The notes under the pieces are model-generated. The model was not told where the DNA came from, made no database searches, and was given only the letters and a program-made list of their open reading frames with translations. The translations under genes and the position numbers were made by a program. From Cymodocea nodosa (lineage: Eukaryota > Streptophyta > Magnoliopsida > Alismatales > Cymodoceaceae), in NCBI GenBank assembly GCA_036874045.1, contig CM072338.1, positions 16,080,501-16,144,500 on the forward strand: a stretch of DNA of 64,000 nucleotides. Direction: 5' to 3'. Positions 22,501 to 33,822 of the stretch are shown piece by piece. Each line of letters begins with the position of its first letter. The first letter of the stretch is position 1.

Positions 22501-25500
22501 TTGCCAAAAAAACCATGCTTTCATTATGTGAAGTTATAAAAAATTGGAATAAAAAATTTTATAGAAAAGAGAACACTCATTCATTTATTTCTTCACCTTA
22601 GACCATTCTGATTGGAATGAATTGAGTTGGTTGAGAAACAATTACAAGCAAGTCAATTAATAAGATTTGGAATAAAAGAGTCATTCAATTTCGAAGTAAT
22701 TTTTAGTCATAAAGATTTCCTAAGCATACCCAATTTCTTCTTTTTCCTGAAGGAAACTCTGAAGTAAATGAGGTGTAGGGATGACAACAAGACAAGTCTA
22801 TAGGTTTTAGACCTATTAAATTTAGTGGGTCTAGGTTAAAGCCCACACCATCTTCCAAGCAGTGGACTTGAACCTCAACTACACCCACCAGGAATACAAT
22901 TCTAGGCCTTTGTCTTGGGTCCAGTGGGTCTAATTATGCCAGTATTATATATATATATATCTGTGTGTGTGTATAATTTAAAAATAATTCGTATTTCATT
23001 AAAAAACTACGAATAAAAAGAAAACATTTACATAACTCCAATAATTTAATTAAATATAAAATATTTGTTTGAGTGGCATTGATACAAAAATATTAACATA
23101 ACATTATTTTCTCCTTCAATTGGAAACGATATCAGCATTTCAAGCATTCTTAATAAAACAGCATTTCTATGAACAAGGCATCAATAATCATCATTTTATT
23201 ATTAAAACATATTTCCTTGGATCAAGTTTGAAAAATTTGTAAGAAAGGTACCAATGGTTTTCTTGGTTTGGTGGTAGTTTTTTTTTTTTTAAGGTTTTTA
23301 TTTTACAATTAATCTTTTCTTAATTTTAGGCATATAATTTCAGTTGGGATAAAGAAGTTTCAAGCAGGTTTTTGGTGTTGAGCTGCTATAGGGCCTTGTC
23401 CACTCAAAGTTTGAAATGGGAGCCAGCTAAGATTGTTTGCAAAAGTAAAATTGTTGGTCCAGGTCAGGATCTTCATGTGGCTCTTGCTTCATGATCATTA
23501 TCTCTGAAGTTATGAGCAAGTGGGTGGCGGTGAGGTGATATCTTGTGCAAATATTGTTGTAGCCTTCCAGCAGATAAGAAGCACCTTTTTTCACTTGTGA
23601 TGAGGCTAAGATGATATGGAATTCTTTGCTCCCTCTAGTGATGTAGCTGGCCTTGAGTTGCTTTTCTACATTTCAACCAGCAGTGCTCAACATCATCATA
23701 GGGAAGATGTAATATTTCTGCCGATTTATGTGGTTTACTGGAAGATCTGGCTTTGTAGGAATGATTGTTTTCTTAGGGGTGGGGTTTCAAATGGGGAAAA
23801 TCATGTAAGGGGGGGCCTGGGGTTTGTTTAAGGTCTGGAGGGCACTTTGTTGTCCTGTAAGTTTTCTTTCTGCTGTTTCTTCTGTTAGCTTCTTTTTGGC
23901 CTTTTTCCTTTTTTATGAGATTCTTCTGATCTATTTTTTTCCCTTGGGGGAACCTTTTAATAACAAGATTCAGCCTATCTTTTTTTATAAAAAAGGCATG
24001 TCATTATCAACATATATTATTTTAGTAATTTTATTATAGCCATTTAGGAATTTTTATTTGAAATGAAAATAAGTGATTTGGTCATGTCTTAGGGGTAGTT
24101 CCAACTTTTTGAAAATTTAGTATTGAGAACCTATTTATTGTCAATATTATTTTCGAAATTACCATAAACTGATTACTGCTAATAAATTGGCCTTTTTATT
24201 CTTTACTAATATTTTTATTTAAATGATTTTATGAATATGATTATTTTCATGTTTTATTTTTACTATTTTTGCAGTTTAGTGTTGCCATTCTTCAACGCAC
24301 TATCACAAAATGTGTTAGGATCATTAATATTAAAAATTCTTTATATGGTCCTAGTAATTACCTTTTTAAAATTTGTTATTATTATTATTGAATTTTAATG
24401 TTTAGTATCAAAAAATTTGTCAATAAACCAGTAACATGAAACATTATATAAAAAGTGCTAGTATTACTTATTTTGATTGCTAGTACTTCCTTATTCACAT
24501 CAAATATTAATTTGGTAACATGAAACAATATCTAAAAGCTTTTAGGAATTACTATTTTGAATTACTAGCACTTATACTTCCATGTTGACAATAAAAATTT
24601 CATTAGAGCATTGTATAAGGATGCAACTCTTAAGGTGAGAAGAGACAATGATAGCATAACAATGTAGATGGCTAGAAGTGATGGTAGTGGTGTGACTATA
24701 AGGTGACATTATATACAATGCTAATGTCTTGATGATGTAGATGCAATGGCAACCAAGGAATAAGGTATCAATATCATATCACTATGAACCCTTTAGAGAA
24801 AAAAAATATATCGTGGATTGAGGATTGTATAGGTTGGAACACAATATTTTTGTGAAAATGATTAGATAAAACGAGTTATAAAAGCATATAAAAACATCTA
24901 AATAAACTTTCTAGGCAATTATCACACATAAAGTATCAATTAGATAGAGATATTAGTCATATGCATGAGAAAAAATTTAAATCACATAGAAATAATAGAA
25001 AATTAGTTTATAATGTTAAATAATTCAAAATATAATCAACTCATATCAAGTTCAATTCCAAGTTAAATGCTTGGAAGGGTCGTAGTCCTATTCTTGTCGT
25101 ACCAGATATCTTGGAACGTTTGGTTGTATTTCATTTGCTCCCTTTACACTATGTAACAACTCCATGCCATTTGAGTGGCATAATTGATACAATACTTCAT
25201 AACCTACTGGTAATATTTTGAATCAGGTATATTTATAAGATATCCCATCCATGGGAAATAGTGAAGTATCATGATGATATCTTTAGGTTCTTTTAGGGGA
25301 GGAGGTGGCCATATGGCCGTGTGATCATAGTTTTATCTTTGTTGTACCAGGTTTTCTCTTAATAGTTGGAAAGGGTTGTATGATCCATAATTGGATCCTA
25401 CATCTCCTTTACCATATTGACTTGAAGCATGATGGCTTAACTTATGTGATGATGACAGATTGTTTTATGTATTATTGGAGTAATAGTTACATAGGTCATG

Positions 25501-28500
25501 CAACCCTTCATAGGAATTGTGCATGCAAGGATTGGGAAAAAAACAATCCAAATCAGTGAAAAATCATTGATACAAATCAATATGGAAAACTATGATGGCA
25601 AAATCATGGCTTGGGGGCAAAAAGTGGGCCAACAATGTGGCATGGATGATTGGAAGGTGTCATTGCTATTGGACGATTGTACATGATTGCAACATCATTG
25701 TTGGTGGTTGACAAAATGTGTGACAATGATGTAGCTACAGCTGACAGCATTGCATGTGGTGAACCAAGTCATGACATGCAACAGTGACAATTAGGGATGG
25801 TATGAACTTCTCAACTCTAGACATGTTTGGTTGCATGTCCTCTACAATGTGAATGTAGGGTTGACAACAAGGTATTCAACTTCAATTTCGTATCAAACTT
25901 TGGTAAGTTCAAAAATTAACATATATTGGTAAAATTTTGTTACGTCATGGAAATATAGTAAAGAAAATCACCTTTTGTTAATAAATTACCATGTTGGTAT
26001 CATTCTCGGTGTCATTTGAACAAGTCAAAAAATTGATGTGTCAGTGAAATTTTGTTAAGATGTGCTGATTTTTAATTCCATGATTGACAATAGTCATTCC
26101 ACTTGGAACTATTGAACATTGTTCTTAACTCTAGACATGCCTTGCTTAGGTAGCAGCATGCTATGACAACATTGTTCCACGTGTGTGTTTGTGTTGTAGG
26201 GGTGGTGATATGGAAGTTGGTGCTAGCTGTGTGGGATTAATTGTAGAATACATTATACCACATTGGTTAACTACTAACGTGATCCATGCATGTTCGTATC
26301 ATGCTCAGGGTTGCTTGCTTTAAATTTTTTTAAACAAAAACCAGACACTATCTTTTGGTTCATGGGTGGTTTTGGCATTTATTTCTTATCAAGATATCCA
26401 TGATGAATAGCTAGGATATAGTCTTTACCATATCGGGAATGTGAGAAGATATACTTGATATGTACTACACACACACATACATGTAAGATGTAGATCCAAA
26501 ATCCATCCAACTCGGGTTGACTGAGTTGGAGTCACTGGGTCTTGGGTCTAAATTTTTATGACCCAAACCTTAGTCCCATGGATCTAGATTTGCAGGTCGT
26601 GGGTCTAGATTTAACCCATTGTATGTGTCAGCATTCCAAGTTATAAAGTATTGATATCGTATCAAGTATTGGTCGTAAGGAAATCAATTTTTAATGGAAA
26701 TAATAGTTAAGGTGGCGCAAATGCGTGGAAGCCCTGAATTTTCGTTAAAAAAACCCTTGACTTTCAAGTTGAAACTCTAAGGTAAGATATTGTAAGATAT
26801 AAATATACATGTAAAATCAAATAATTTTAATTTCTAGACAATTTCTATAATTAAAATTTACACATAGAATCAATATTGTTGTTCGATGCATAGAAAAATC
26901 TCAAGAAAGATAAATGTGTTAAAAAATAATAATTACCATACCTTGGATCAATATGTAAGGAATGATAAACAAGTTTACAACACTTCATCTACCCGGGTGC
27001 ATGTGCACATGTGTGATTCAAGTTTTCAATCATAGGATATCAGTAATAAGATTAACATCATACCATAGCATCAATTCATGAATCAACTAACATCTGTATT
27101 TAATAGAAACATTAATTTTTGATCTTTTAATAAATCTTATCAGTTAAGAATACATGAATCAATACTAGATTTGATAGGGGACCTGGCAAGGATATGATCA
27201 TAACAAAATAACAACGGGTATGTAAATTACCAGCGCATTTTATTGCATGGGTGTGCGTTGTTGTATTTGTGTTGATTCTATAATCACATGTGATTTAAAT
27301 CTGTAATAATATCAATAAGCTAAGCTGCTGTTGTTTTCTTAGGTAAATGAAATTGCCTGGAGTACAACAGGGGAGCTATTCTTTCTTACAACAGGAAATG
27401 GTATGACTATGCAAACTTCATTAATATAAAAGAAATATCAATCTCAAGTAGCAAGTTTAAATTCCCTTGGGAAATTGAGAAACAATTTGTAATTTACATC
27501 TGATCATATCTTTCTACCTCATTATGTAGGTACGGTTGAAGTATTAGCCTATCCATCACTGCGTATGCTTCACACCCTTATGGCACATACAGCAGGTTGC
27601 TATTGCATTGCAATTGACCCCATGGGAAGGTAGTCTACTTTTCAAATTGTTACTCAGGAAAAATCAAATTTCATCCTGCATTTAAGCCTTCATTTTAGGA
27701 TTACTTGACTGACTGCTTGCTAGTCTTTCTGATAACCTTGTGGTATAAGTCATCTTTTTATATTTTTAATGGCATTTGTACAAGGGCCGTGCTTAGTGTC
27801 TTTGGGTTTTAGTAACCACAGATATTTACTGTTCTCTGCTTTTTGTAATGACTAGTCGTGCCATTAGCATTGGAGAGACAATGTTGGCATATTTCTAGAT
27901 CCACTTTACAATTTTTAGAATTTTGTCATCTAAATCTTCTTTGGTCACATGATATTGACATCAACTGCAGATATTTTGCTGTTGGAAGTGCTGATTCACT
28001 TGTAAGCCTGTGGGATATTTCGGAGATGCTTTGCGTTAGAACATTCACAAGGCTAGAGTGGGTTCCATTTTGCCCTGTCTTAATTCCTATTTCTTAAAGT
28101 GCTGCTCATTTGCCATTGCCTTTACATTTCAGATGGCCAGTAAGAACCCTTAGTTTCAACCATACCGGAGAGTATATTGCTTCAGCAAGTGAAGATCCAT
28201 TCATTGATGTTGTATGTTAATTTTATTCTGGTTTAAACTGTTCCTTTATTTCGAAAATGTTCATTATTGTAGACAATCATCGTTTTCGTCCTCCCCTTGT
28301 GCCAGTCTAATGTTCACACTGGAAGAACCGTGCATCAAATTCCTTGTAAAGCTGCAATGAACAGTGTTGAATGGAATCCTAAATATAACTTACTAGCATT
28401 TGCAGGAGATGACAAGAACAAGTACCAAGCTGATGAAGGTAAAGTTTCATCATAGGAACTTTAGAAAACATTGGGTGTTTTCCCTTGTATCAATTATTTC

Positions 28501-28684
28501 CTAATGCTTACAGACAATTATTAATGTGCTGTTCCTCGCCAAAGAACAGAAAAATATTAGGCCTTTGCTAAGATTAACACCTCTTTTGCTCAAACATTCA
28601 CCATTATGTATCTACCTTGTGCTGAGAACAACTTAAATTATTGATGCAGGTGCATTCCGTGTATTTGGTTTCGAGAACGCATAA
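19570..28684 (+). CDS. THO3: THO complex subunit 3 (WD40 repeat)
   Basis: Coding exons: 19570-19644, 19721-19816, 19928-20057, 20167-20258, 21308-21376, 27343-27400, 27530-27629, 27971-28057, 28133-28211, 28306-28438, 28650-28684 (317 residues, phases close). The protein starts MEEKAGVTINFKNLF and consists of WD40 repeats forming a propeller (HSVAWNCTGTKIASGSVDHTARVWN; GHTDSVDQLCWDP; ATAAGDKTVRLWD; AVGSADSLVSLWD), ending FRVFGFENA. Length and sequence match plant THO3/TEX1 (about 315 residues). THO3 belongs to the nuclear THO/TREX complex that couples transcription to mRNA packaging and export and, in Arabidopsis, to small-RNA production. The ATG lies just after a GC-rich leader. Intron 5 (21377-27342) is about 6 kb and full of repeats; the other introns are short. 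Confidence 0.96.
21760..22470 (-). mobile_element. RTE-clade LINE 3' relic in THO3 intron 5
   Basis: On the minus strand, broken frames read like the C-terminal end of plant RTE reverse transcriptases: FKLKGKLYKTTIH..ILYDLEC, then a KMQILKWMSG segment, then DKIKEIWLKLFDHILRRP. Stops and indels are frequent. The same family occurs in the CML gene intron at about 34010-34710. Confidence 0.6.
23600..24000 (+). mobile_element. 5'-truncated LINE tail in THO3 intron 5
   Basis: Plus-strand fragment with VYWKIWLCRNDCF, resembling the (I/L)W..W..RN(D/N) end of L1-type ORF2 zinc-binding regions. It is followed by T-rich DNA, a GGGGGAACCTTTT block and an A-rich run (about 23990), a common plan for plant LINE 3' ends. 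No upstream reverse transcriptase is present. Confidence 0.4.
24860..25545 (+). repeat. Intronic repeat family 'A/B', copy A
   Basis: Aligns by eye with the reverse complement of 36140-36970. Shared blocks include GGCAATTATCACAC, TTCCAAGTTAAATGC, AATATTTTGAATCAG, a GAAGTATCAT block and YYWSxx-coding ATTATTGGAGTA. The open frame at 25305-25559 is shared in part with copy B, so either an old coding remnant or chance. Element class unknown. Confidence 0.6.
25870..26082 (+). repeat. MITE-like repeat copy 2 (THO3 intron 5)
   Basis: Starts GGTATTCAACTTCA and ends TTTAATTCCATG. Across its length it matches the reverse complement of 60913-61140, with a common ATCAAACTT, TTGTTAATAAATTA and ACAAGTCAAAAAATTGA. 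The ends are imperfect inverted repeats (CATGGWATTMAA type). Confidence 0.65.
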
Positions 28685-29549
28685 ATACAAATTCCCATCA
28701 GGTCGCCATGTATGGTTGGATCTCGTGCTTTACTCTGATTCTTTTGGATGGCCACCTGATATTCTTTAATTACGTATTGTTTTGATTCTGTCTTCTGTTT
28801 GACTAACAGTGTAACGATATCATGTCAATGACTAATGCGACCCATTTATGCTGGTTTCATCTTCTCTGCTATTGAAGATTTGTTATATTCACAATTGAAT
28901 GTACAGTGATTCAGGCAACGAACAAAAGTCATTATTTTTAAATATAATTTTAAAAATTTTTGGCTCAAGATACATGTCAAGCTATGATGTTTCTTGATCG
29001 TTACATATCAGGTGTGTTTTTGCCCTTAAATCATCAACGGCGATTGCCTTGAAGTTTTCTTTGTGCTAAGCGTGTCTTTGGGAGCAAAGATGTCAGTGTT
29101 GGTGCTCCTTAGCGAAAGGGTGTGCAGGCCGATCAACCTTCTGAGACGGGCATCAATCAAGTCGAGTAACATTGGTTGGAGTTTGTCATGTTGTGCGTGC
29201 TCAACCTTGCACAGACTCTTAAACTCAGATATCTTATTTGGGGTTGAATACCCCTACAACATAAAGCAAGGAAGATAAATTTTGGAGGGCCGTAACTACT
29301 TGAGTAGACAAGTCTTGACTCGAGGGAAACATTGTCCAGGCAACAATCTCTTGGAAGGAGTACGAGCTTCATTGTCCCTTGTTAACTTAGGCTATTGTAA
29401 GTGATTAGTTTTCAAAAAGTGAAATGGAAAAAATTGAACCAACCATATAATCCCTAGAATATAACCATGTTTACTACGGGAATGTAACCTAATTATGGAA
29501 CATAACCATGTAAAAGTAGTCCTTTTTTACCTTCTTCCACGTCCGTGCA
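28685..29549. other. THO3 3' flank
   Basis: Contains the probable THO3 3' UTR (28685 to about 28950). The rest, including a moderately GC-rich stretch at 29040-29360, shows open frames on both strands with no recognisable similarity. Confidence 0.4.
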
Positions 29550-32500
29550 ACTTCTAAAATAAATTAAACAATTGACGATCATTATAATAATTATTTGGCA
29601 GTCTATTCCATGACAAATTTGATTGGTCCAGGTAGCTCAACCAGATTTTGATGTGCCTCTTTGGATTAGATATACCTTTCAGAAATCCCATCAAAATTGA
29701 GGTTTCGCCAAAACTCACAAAAATAATGTAAAGTCCTTCTTGATTGAATACACTTAGCATTGAGTTTGGCTAGGATCTTCTAATCCCACATTGATGTGGT
29801 TGGTGGTAAATTAACGTTGTAGATAATCTCTTTAATATCAACACATGCCCTACAAAGAATATTCTTGAACTAGCACCTACTAGACTCCATCTTAACAGCA
29901 CATCTTTCTTTATATATCTCCCAAAATAGAGTAGCACTACATATCTTCCTGATGAGTTGATTCAAACTATGAGATTGACTTTGAAGACTATAAAGCATCC
30001 ATTTATGCTAATGATTAGGGTTGATAAAATGACTATCAAAGATTGTGCTCAACTAGATCTAACAAAGGTTTGACCACTTTCTTTGAAAAAATAAATGCTC
30101 AGCCAATTCCTCACTCTTGAAATTTAAGTAATAATGGCAGATGGAAGCTAGATTAATACCTGTACATTTTAGGTTTGTCTCTAGCAGGGAGTGTTTCACA
30201 TCAACCTCCAAAGAAAGAAAAAAATTTTAGTTGGTATGAAATTACTCCATATGTTGCCACCCCAACTCTTTATGTCTACTTAGATCTAATAAGCTCCCAT
30301 GCTAATTTGACAAAAAATTTCTCATTGCTGTTCCAACACCACAAGAATGAGTCGTCTTCATCATTGATCTTGCTCAACCCATGAATGACCTCTTGCAGGA
30401 GGCCAAGAGGGAGATTTAAGCTTCCCAATGACACATTTTGTGTCACCACCTCCCTTACCAAAACACTTTTCATTCCTATGGCCAAGAGGTATGATCAATT
30501 AAAGCACACAAAGGAAGTCATCTAGTTGACCAAAAACTAACCCCACCCCTCCCTTTCTTCCAGTTAGATAAGATCTCATGTTTTCCCAAGTCTAGGCAAG
30601 CAAGCAGTAGACTCTAATAGGAAGGCTAGGTCTATTATGTAAGCAATCTGGAGTGCCATAGACCACCCACATGAATTTGGCCCAAAGGGACCCATCGTGA
30701 TGCCAATTCCAAGCTTATTTCATCTGTAACGTTATCGACTCTCCTAGGTTGCAGATACCTAACTCGCTTTTCAATAAGGGTTTGCATACAACTTCCGAAC
30801 ACACCCATTGCACCCTCCCAGTTTCTACATTACCTCCCCAAAGGCAATATGCCATCAACCTGTTTAACCATTAGATGGTACCAAAAGGGGCATCACAGTT
30901 GCAAAGGACACATATGGGTATATTCAATAGAACATGGTGGATAAGCATGAGTTGACCGCTCAAGCCAAGGGTCGAGCTATGCTAACCTGCTAGCTCATCT
31001 TGAACTTTATGAACTAACATCTCGAAATACACATTCTTCATTCTAACTTTATAGATCATGCATCCAAGATATCTGAATGGGATGAAGCCTCGCTAAAAAC
31101 CAATGGGATTTTTGATCATATCACAGCATTGGTTAGGGGAGTTGTTCACAATGTAGAAGCAACTTTTCATCTTGTTTATCTTGTGGCCTAAGGCTTCTTG
31201 ATATTTGTCAAGAAAGTTTAAAGTTTGTTGGATAGATTCTTATTACCATTTAAGAAAATTAAGAGGTCATATACGAACAAAAGATGCAAGAGAAGAAAGT
31301 CCTCCTTCCTGGTGAAATACAGAATCATAGCTTTAGTTCCCATAAGTTTAACTAGACCTCCACTAAACGCTTCTTTTGTAAGAATAAAGAAATTGGGAAA
31401 TAATGGATCACCTTGTCTCAAACCTCTAGAAGCTAAAAAGAAAGGAGTTGGGGATCCATCAATAAGCACAACAAAATTGAGTTTCACACTACCCTAGATG
31501 ATATTCACCCATTTGACACTCACAAGAAATGACCACTCTAATCTGTTATAAGTTTTTTCCATGTTAATGTTGAGAATGAAGTAACCACCTCTCTTTCCCT
31601 TATTAATTCTCTGAACCAACTCATGGTCAAGATTGATATCGAAGATAGTTTGTCCTACCACTCATAGAGAAATAAGTTTTTTAATAAATGAGTCAACTTA
31701 AAGTTCAACACCTTAGCTAAGATCTTGTAGTAGGTTTGAACTCATGAAAGTCACAAGACCTATCCTTCTTAGGTATAAGAGCTAGAAAAGTTGCCTTCCA
31801 ATGGCAATTGAGTGGTCATCCTTCAAATACTACTTGATTTGCCTCAGTAATATCCTTCCCAACAATACTTAAAAAATACAACTAAAAACCCATCTAGGTC
31901 AAGGGTATGATTGTCGTCCATGGTTTGAACAACAGCTATAATTTCCTCTGTCTCTAATCTCCCACATGGCATCTCATTGTCCTGATTAGATACAAAAGAG
32001 GGGATCTCATTAAGGAGAGGCCTAGGATTAGAAATAGCTTTTGATGGCAGCAACTTTCTAAAGAAATCTTTTCCAGCTTACTGAATGTTATCTATGGAAT
32101 TCCCAAACCATGGGTTTGCAAGAAGTCTTATGAATGGATTCCCCTATTTTCTGTGATTTATAACCATAAAGAAATATTTAGAATTATGATAACTCACCTA
32201 TAGCCATCTCACTTTTACTTTTGTGCAAGGATGACCTCTCTACACTGTTCAACATCAATTAACTCCACTTGTAGTTGATTCAAGTGAATACCATCCTCTC
32301 TATTGTTGGAATCAACTCCACCTTGGCAATCTCAACAACCAGATTATTGTGGATGAGATTGATATTCTTAAAAATAAACTTGTTCCAGCCTTTTGAAGAC
32401 CTTCTTCAAGTTGCACAAGTGGAGGTTAACCTTATCCACCAAGCAAGTACACTTGATGGATCCCCAAGCTTGAGAGACTACATCTTTAGAGTCCTCATCA

Positions 32501-33215
32501 AGTTTGATTCTAAATGGAATAAGGCCTCAAGGCTGAGACATCAACTCTTTGATAAGAAAGGGGGAATAATCAAAATGGATTCCAAGCAAATACTCCACCA
32601 ACAATGGTCTTCGATCAAGCATTCCACTGTTCACAAGAATTCTGTCTAGTCTCCTGTATGGTTTTTTTATCTCTAACCTAGTTATTACACCAAGATAGGA
32701 GATCCCCTAAGTGAACAAGTTCCAATAAATCATTGGCATAAATGAAGTCATTGAACTCATCCACCTTAGTTTGATCAAAGCTCGACAAATTGATGTTTTC
32801 CTTGCTACATCAAATGGAATTAAACTCACCTCCTAAAATCCAAGGATGGTTAGGGTAAGCTTGAATCAGATTGGAAAGATCTTATCATAGACATCCGCCT
32901 CCCTTGTTTGTGGTAGCTGCATAGATAGCTATGAACATGGCCTCCCCTCCATCATAGTCAATGTAGAATGTTGAAACTTGACTACTCTCATTGATGCATC
33001 TGCAAGAGTAGAGACTCTTCCACAAAATTCAAATTTTATCAAAAATGGAGAATACCCAACCCTTCCATATTGAAGAGGCTGATATAGTTTTTGAGATAAT
33101 TTGCTTGCTGAAAAGGCTCTAATAGTTGAAGATTAATTTTGCAGACTAATTTCGCTTGAAGTGACCTTATTTGTCTTTAAGAAAAAAGTTTTGAATTCCA
33201 ATATGGGCAAAATAT
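29550..33215 (-). mobile_element. Degenerate L1-type LINE ORF2, antisense
   Basis: Read on the minus strand: an endonuclease region with NHPWILGGEFNSI (about 32800-33200), reverse transcriptase with SRGLRQGDPL (about 31430) and FVYDLLIF in place of the F/YADD(x)L(I/L)F catalytic box (about 31270), and a zinc-binding RVT region with DDSFLWCWNSNEKFFVKLAW (about 30300-30380). All frames are interrupted and the catalytic aspartate pair is lost. It fills the gap between THO3 and the CML gene. Confidence 0.8.
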
Positions 33216-33515
33216 GTTTTTCTTTTTTTAAATAATAGGAAAAATCATTATCAATATTAACAGAAATGTCAGAATGACAAAAGATAAATCAAGAAGGTAG
33301 AAGGGACTATTATATCTGTTCTTCAAGGAAACCAAAAAAGAGAGCAGCCACAGTGAATGACATACTCGATGGGCTTCCTAACCTCATTCCTTCTGGCTGA
33401 CCAACTCTAAACAGAAGAAGTACATGTAACCATGATGGGTGCCATTTTTCTACCTAATATTAACAAGTCTTCACGTCAGTGATGTGAAAGTCAATTGAAA
33501 TGCAGTAAATATACT

Positions 33516-33649
33516 ACAGCAGTGATGCAGTATATTAGCTATGGAAAACCCTTCCTAATTAGAATTTCATTGCCAAACTAAAACAGCAGTGATGCGGTAT
33601 ATTAGCTATGGAAAACCCTTCCTAATTAGAATTTCATTGCCAAACTAAA
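33516..33649. repeat. Two-copy 67-bp tandem duplication
   Basis: The units 33516-33582 and 33583-33649 are head to tail and differ by one base (GATGCAG versus GATGCGG). A further 7 bp (ACAGCAG) of a third unit follow. The near-identity implies a recent duplication. It lies about 170 bp beyond the CML stop codon, so it may be in that gene's 3' UTR or just past it. Confidence 0.92.
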
Positions 33650-33822
33650 ACAGCAGGAATAAGACAGGAAAAAAAAGAGTTTTTATTATAAGTATAGGGA
33701 TCCCACGTTCTTCAACAAAACTTGGGAATTGGTTGAGTTCGTGCATTCCTTTACCTTCTACTTGCAGTTATATATTGTAATCATTTTCAGGTCACTGTGG
33801 TGAATTCATACGGCTTTTGATG

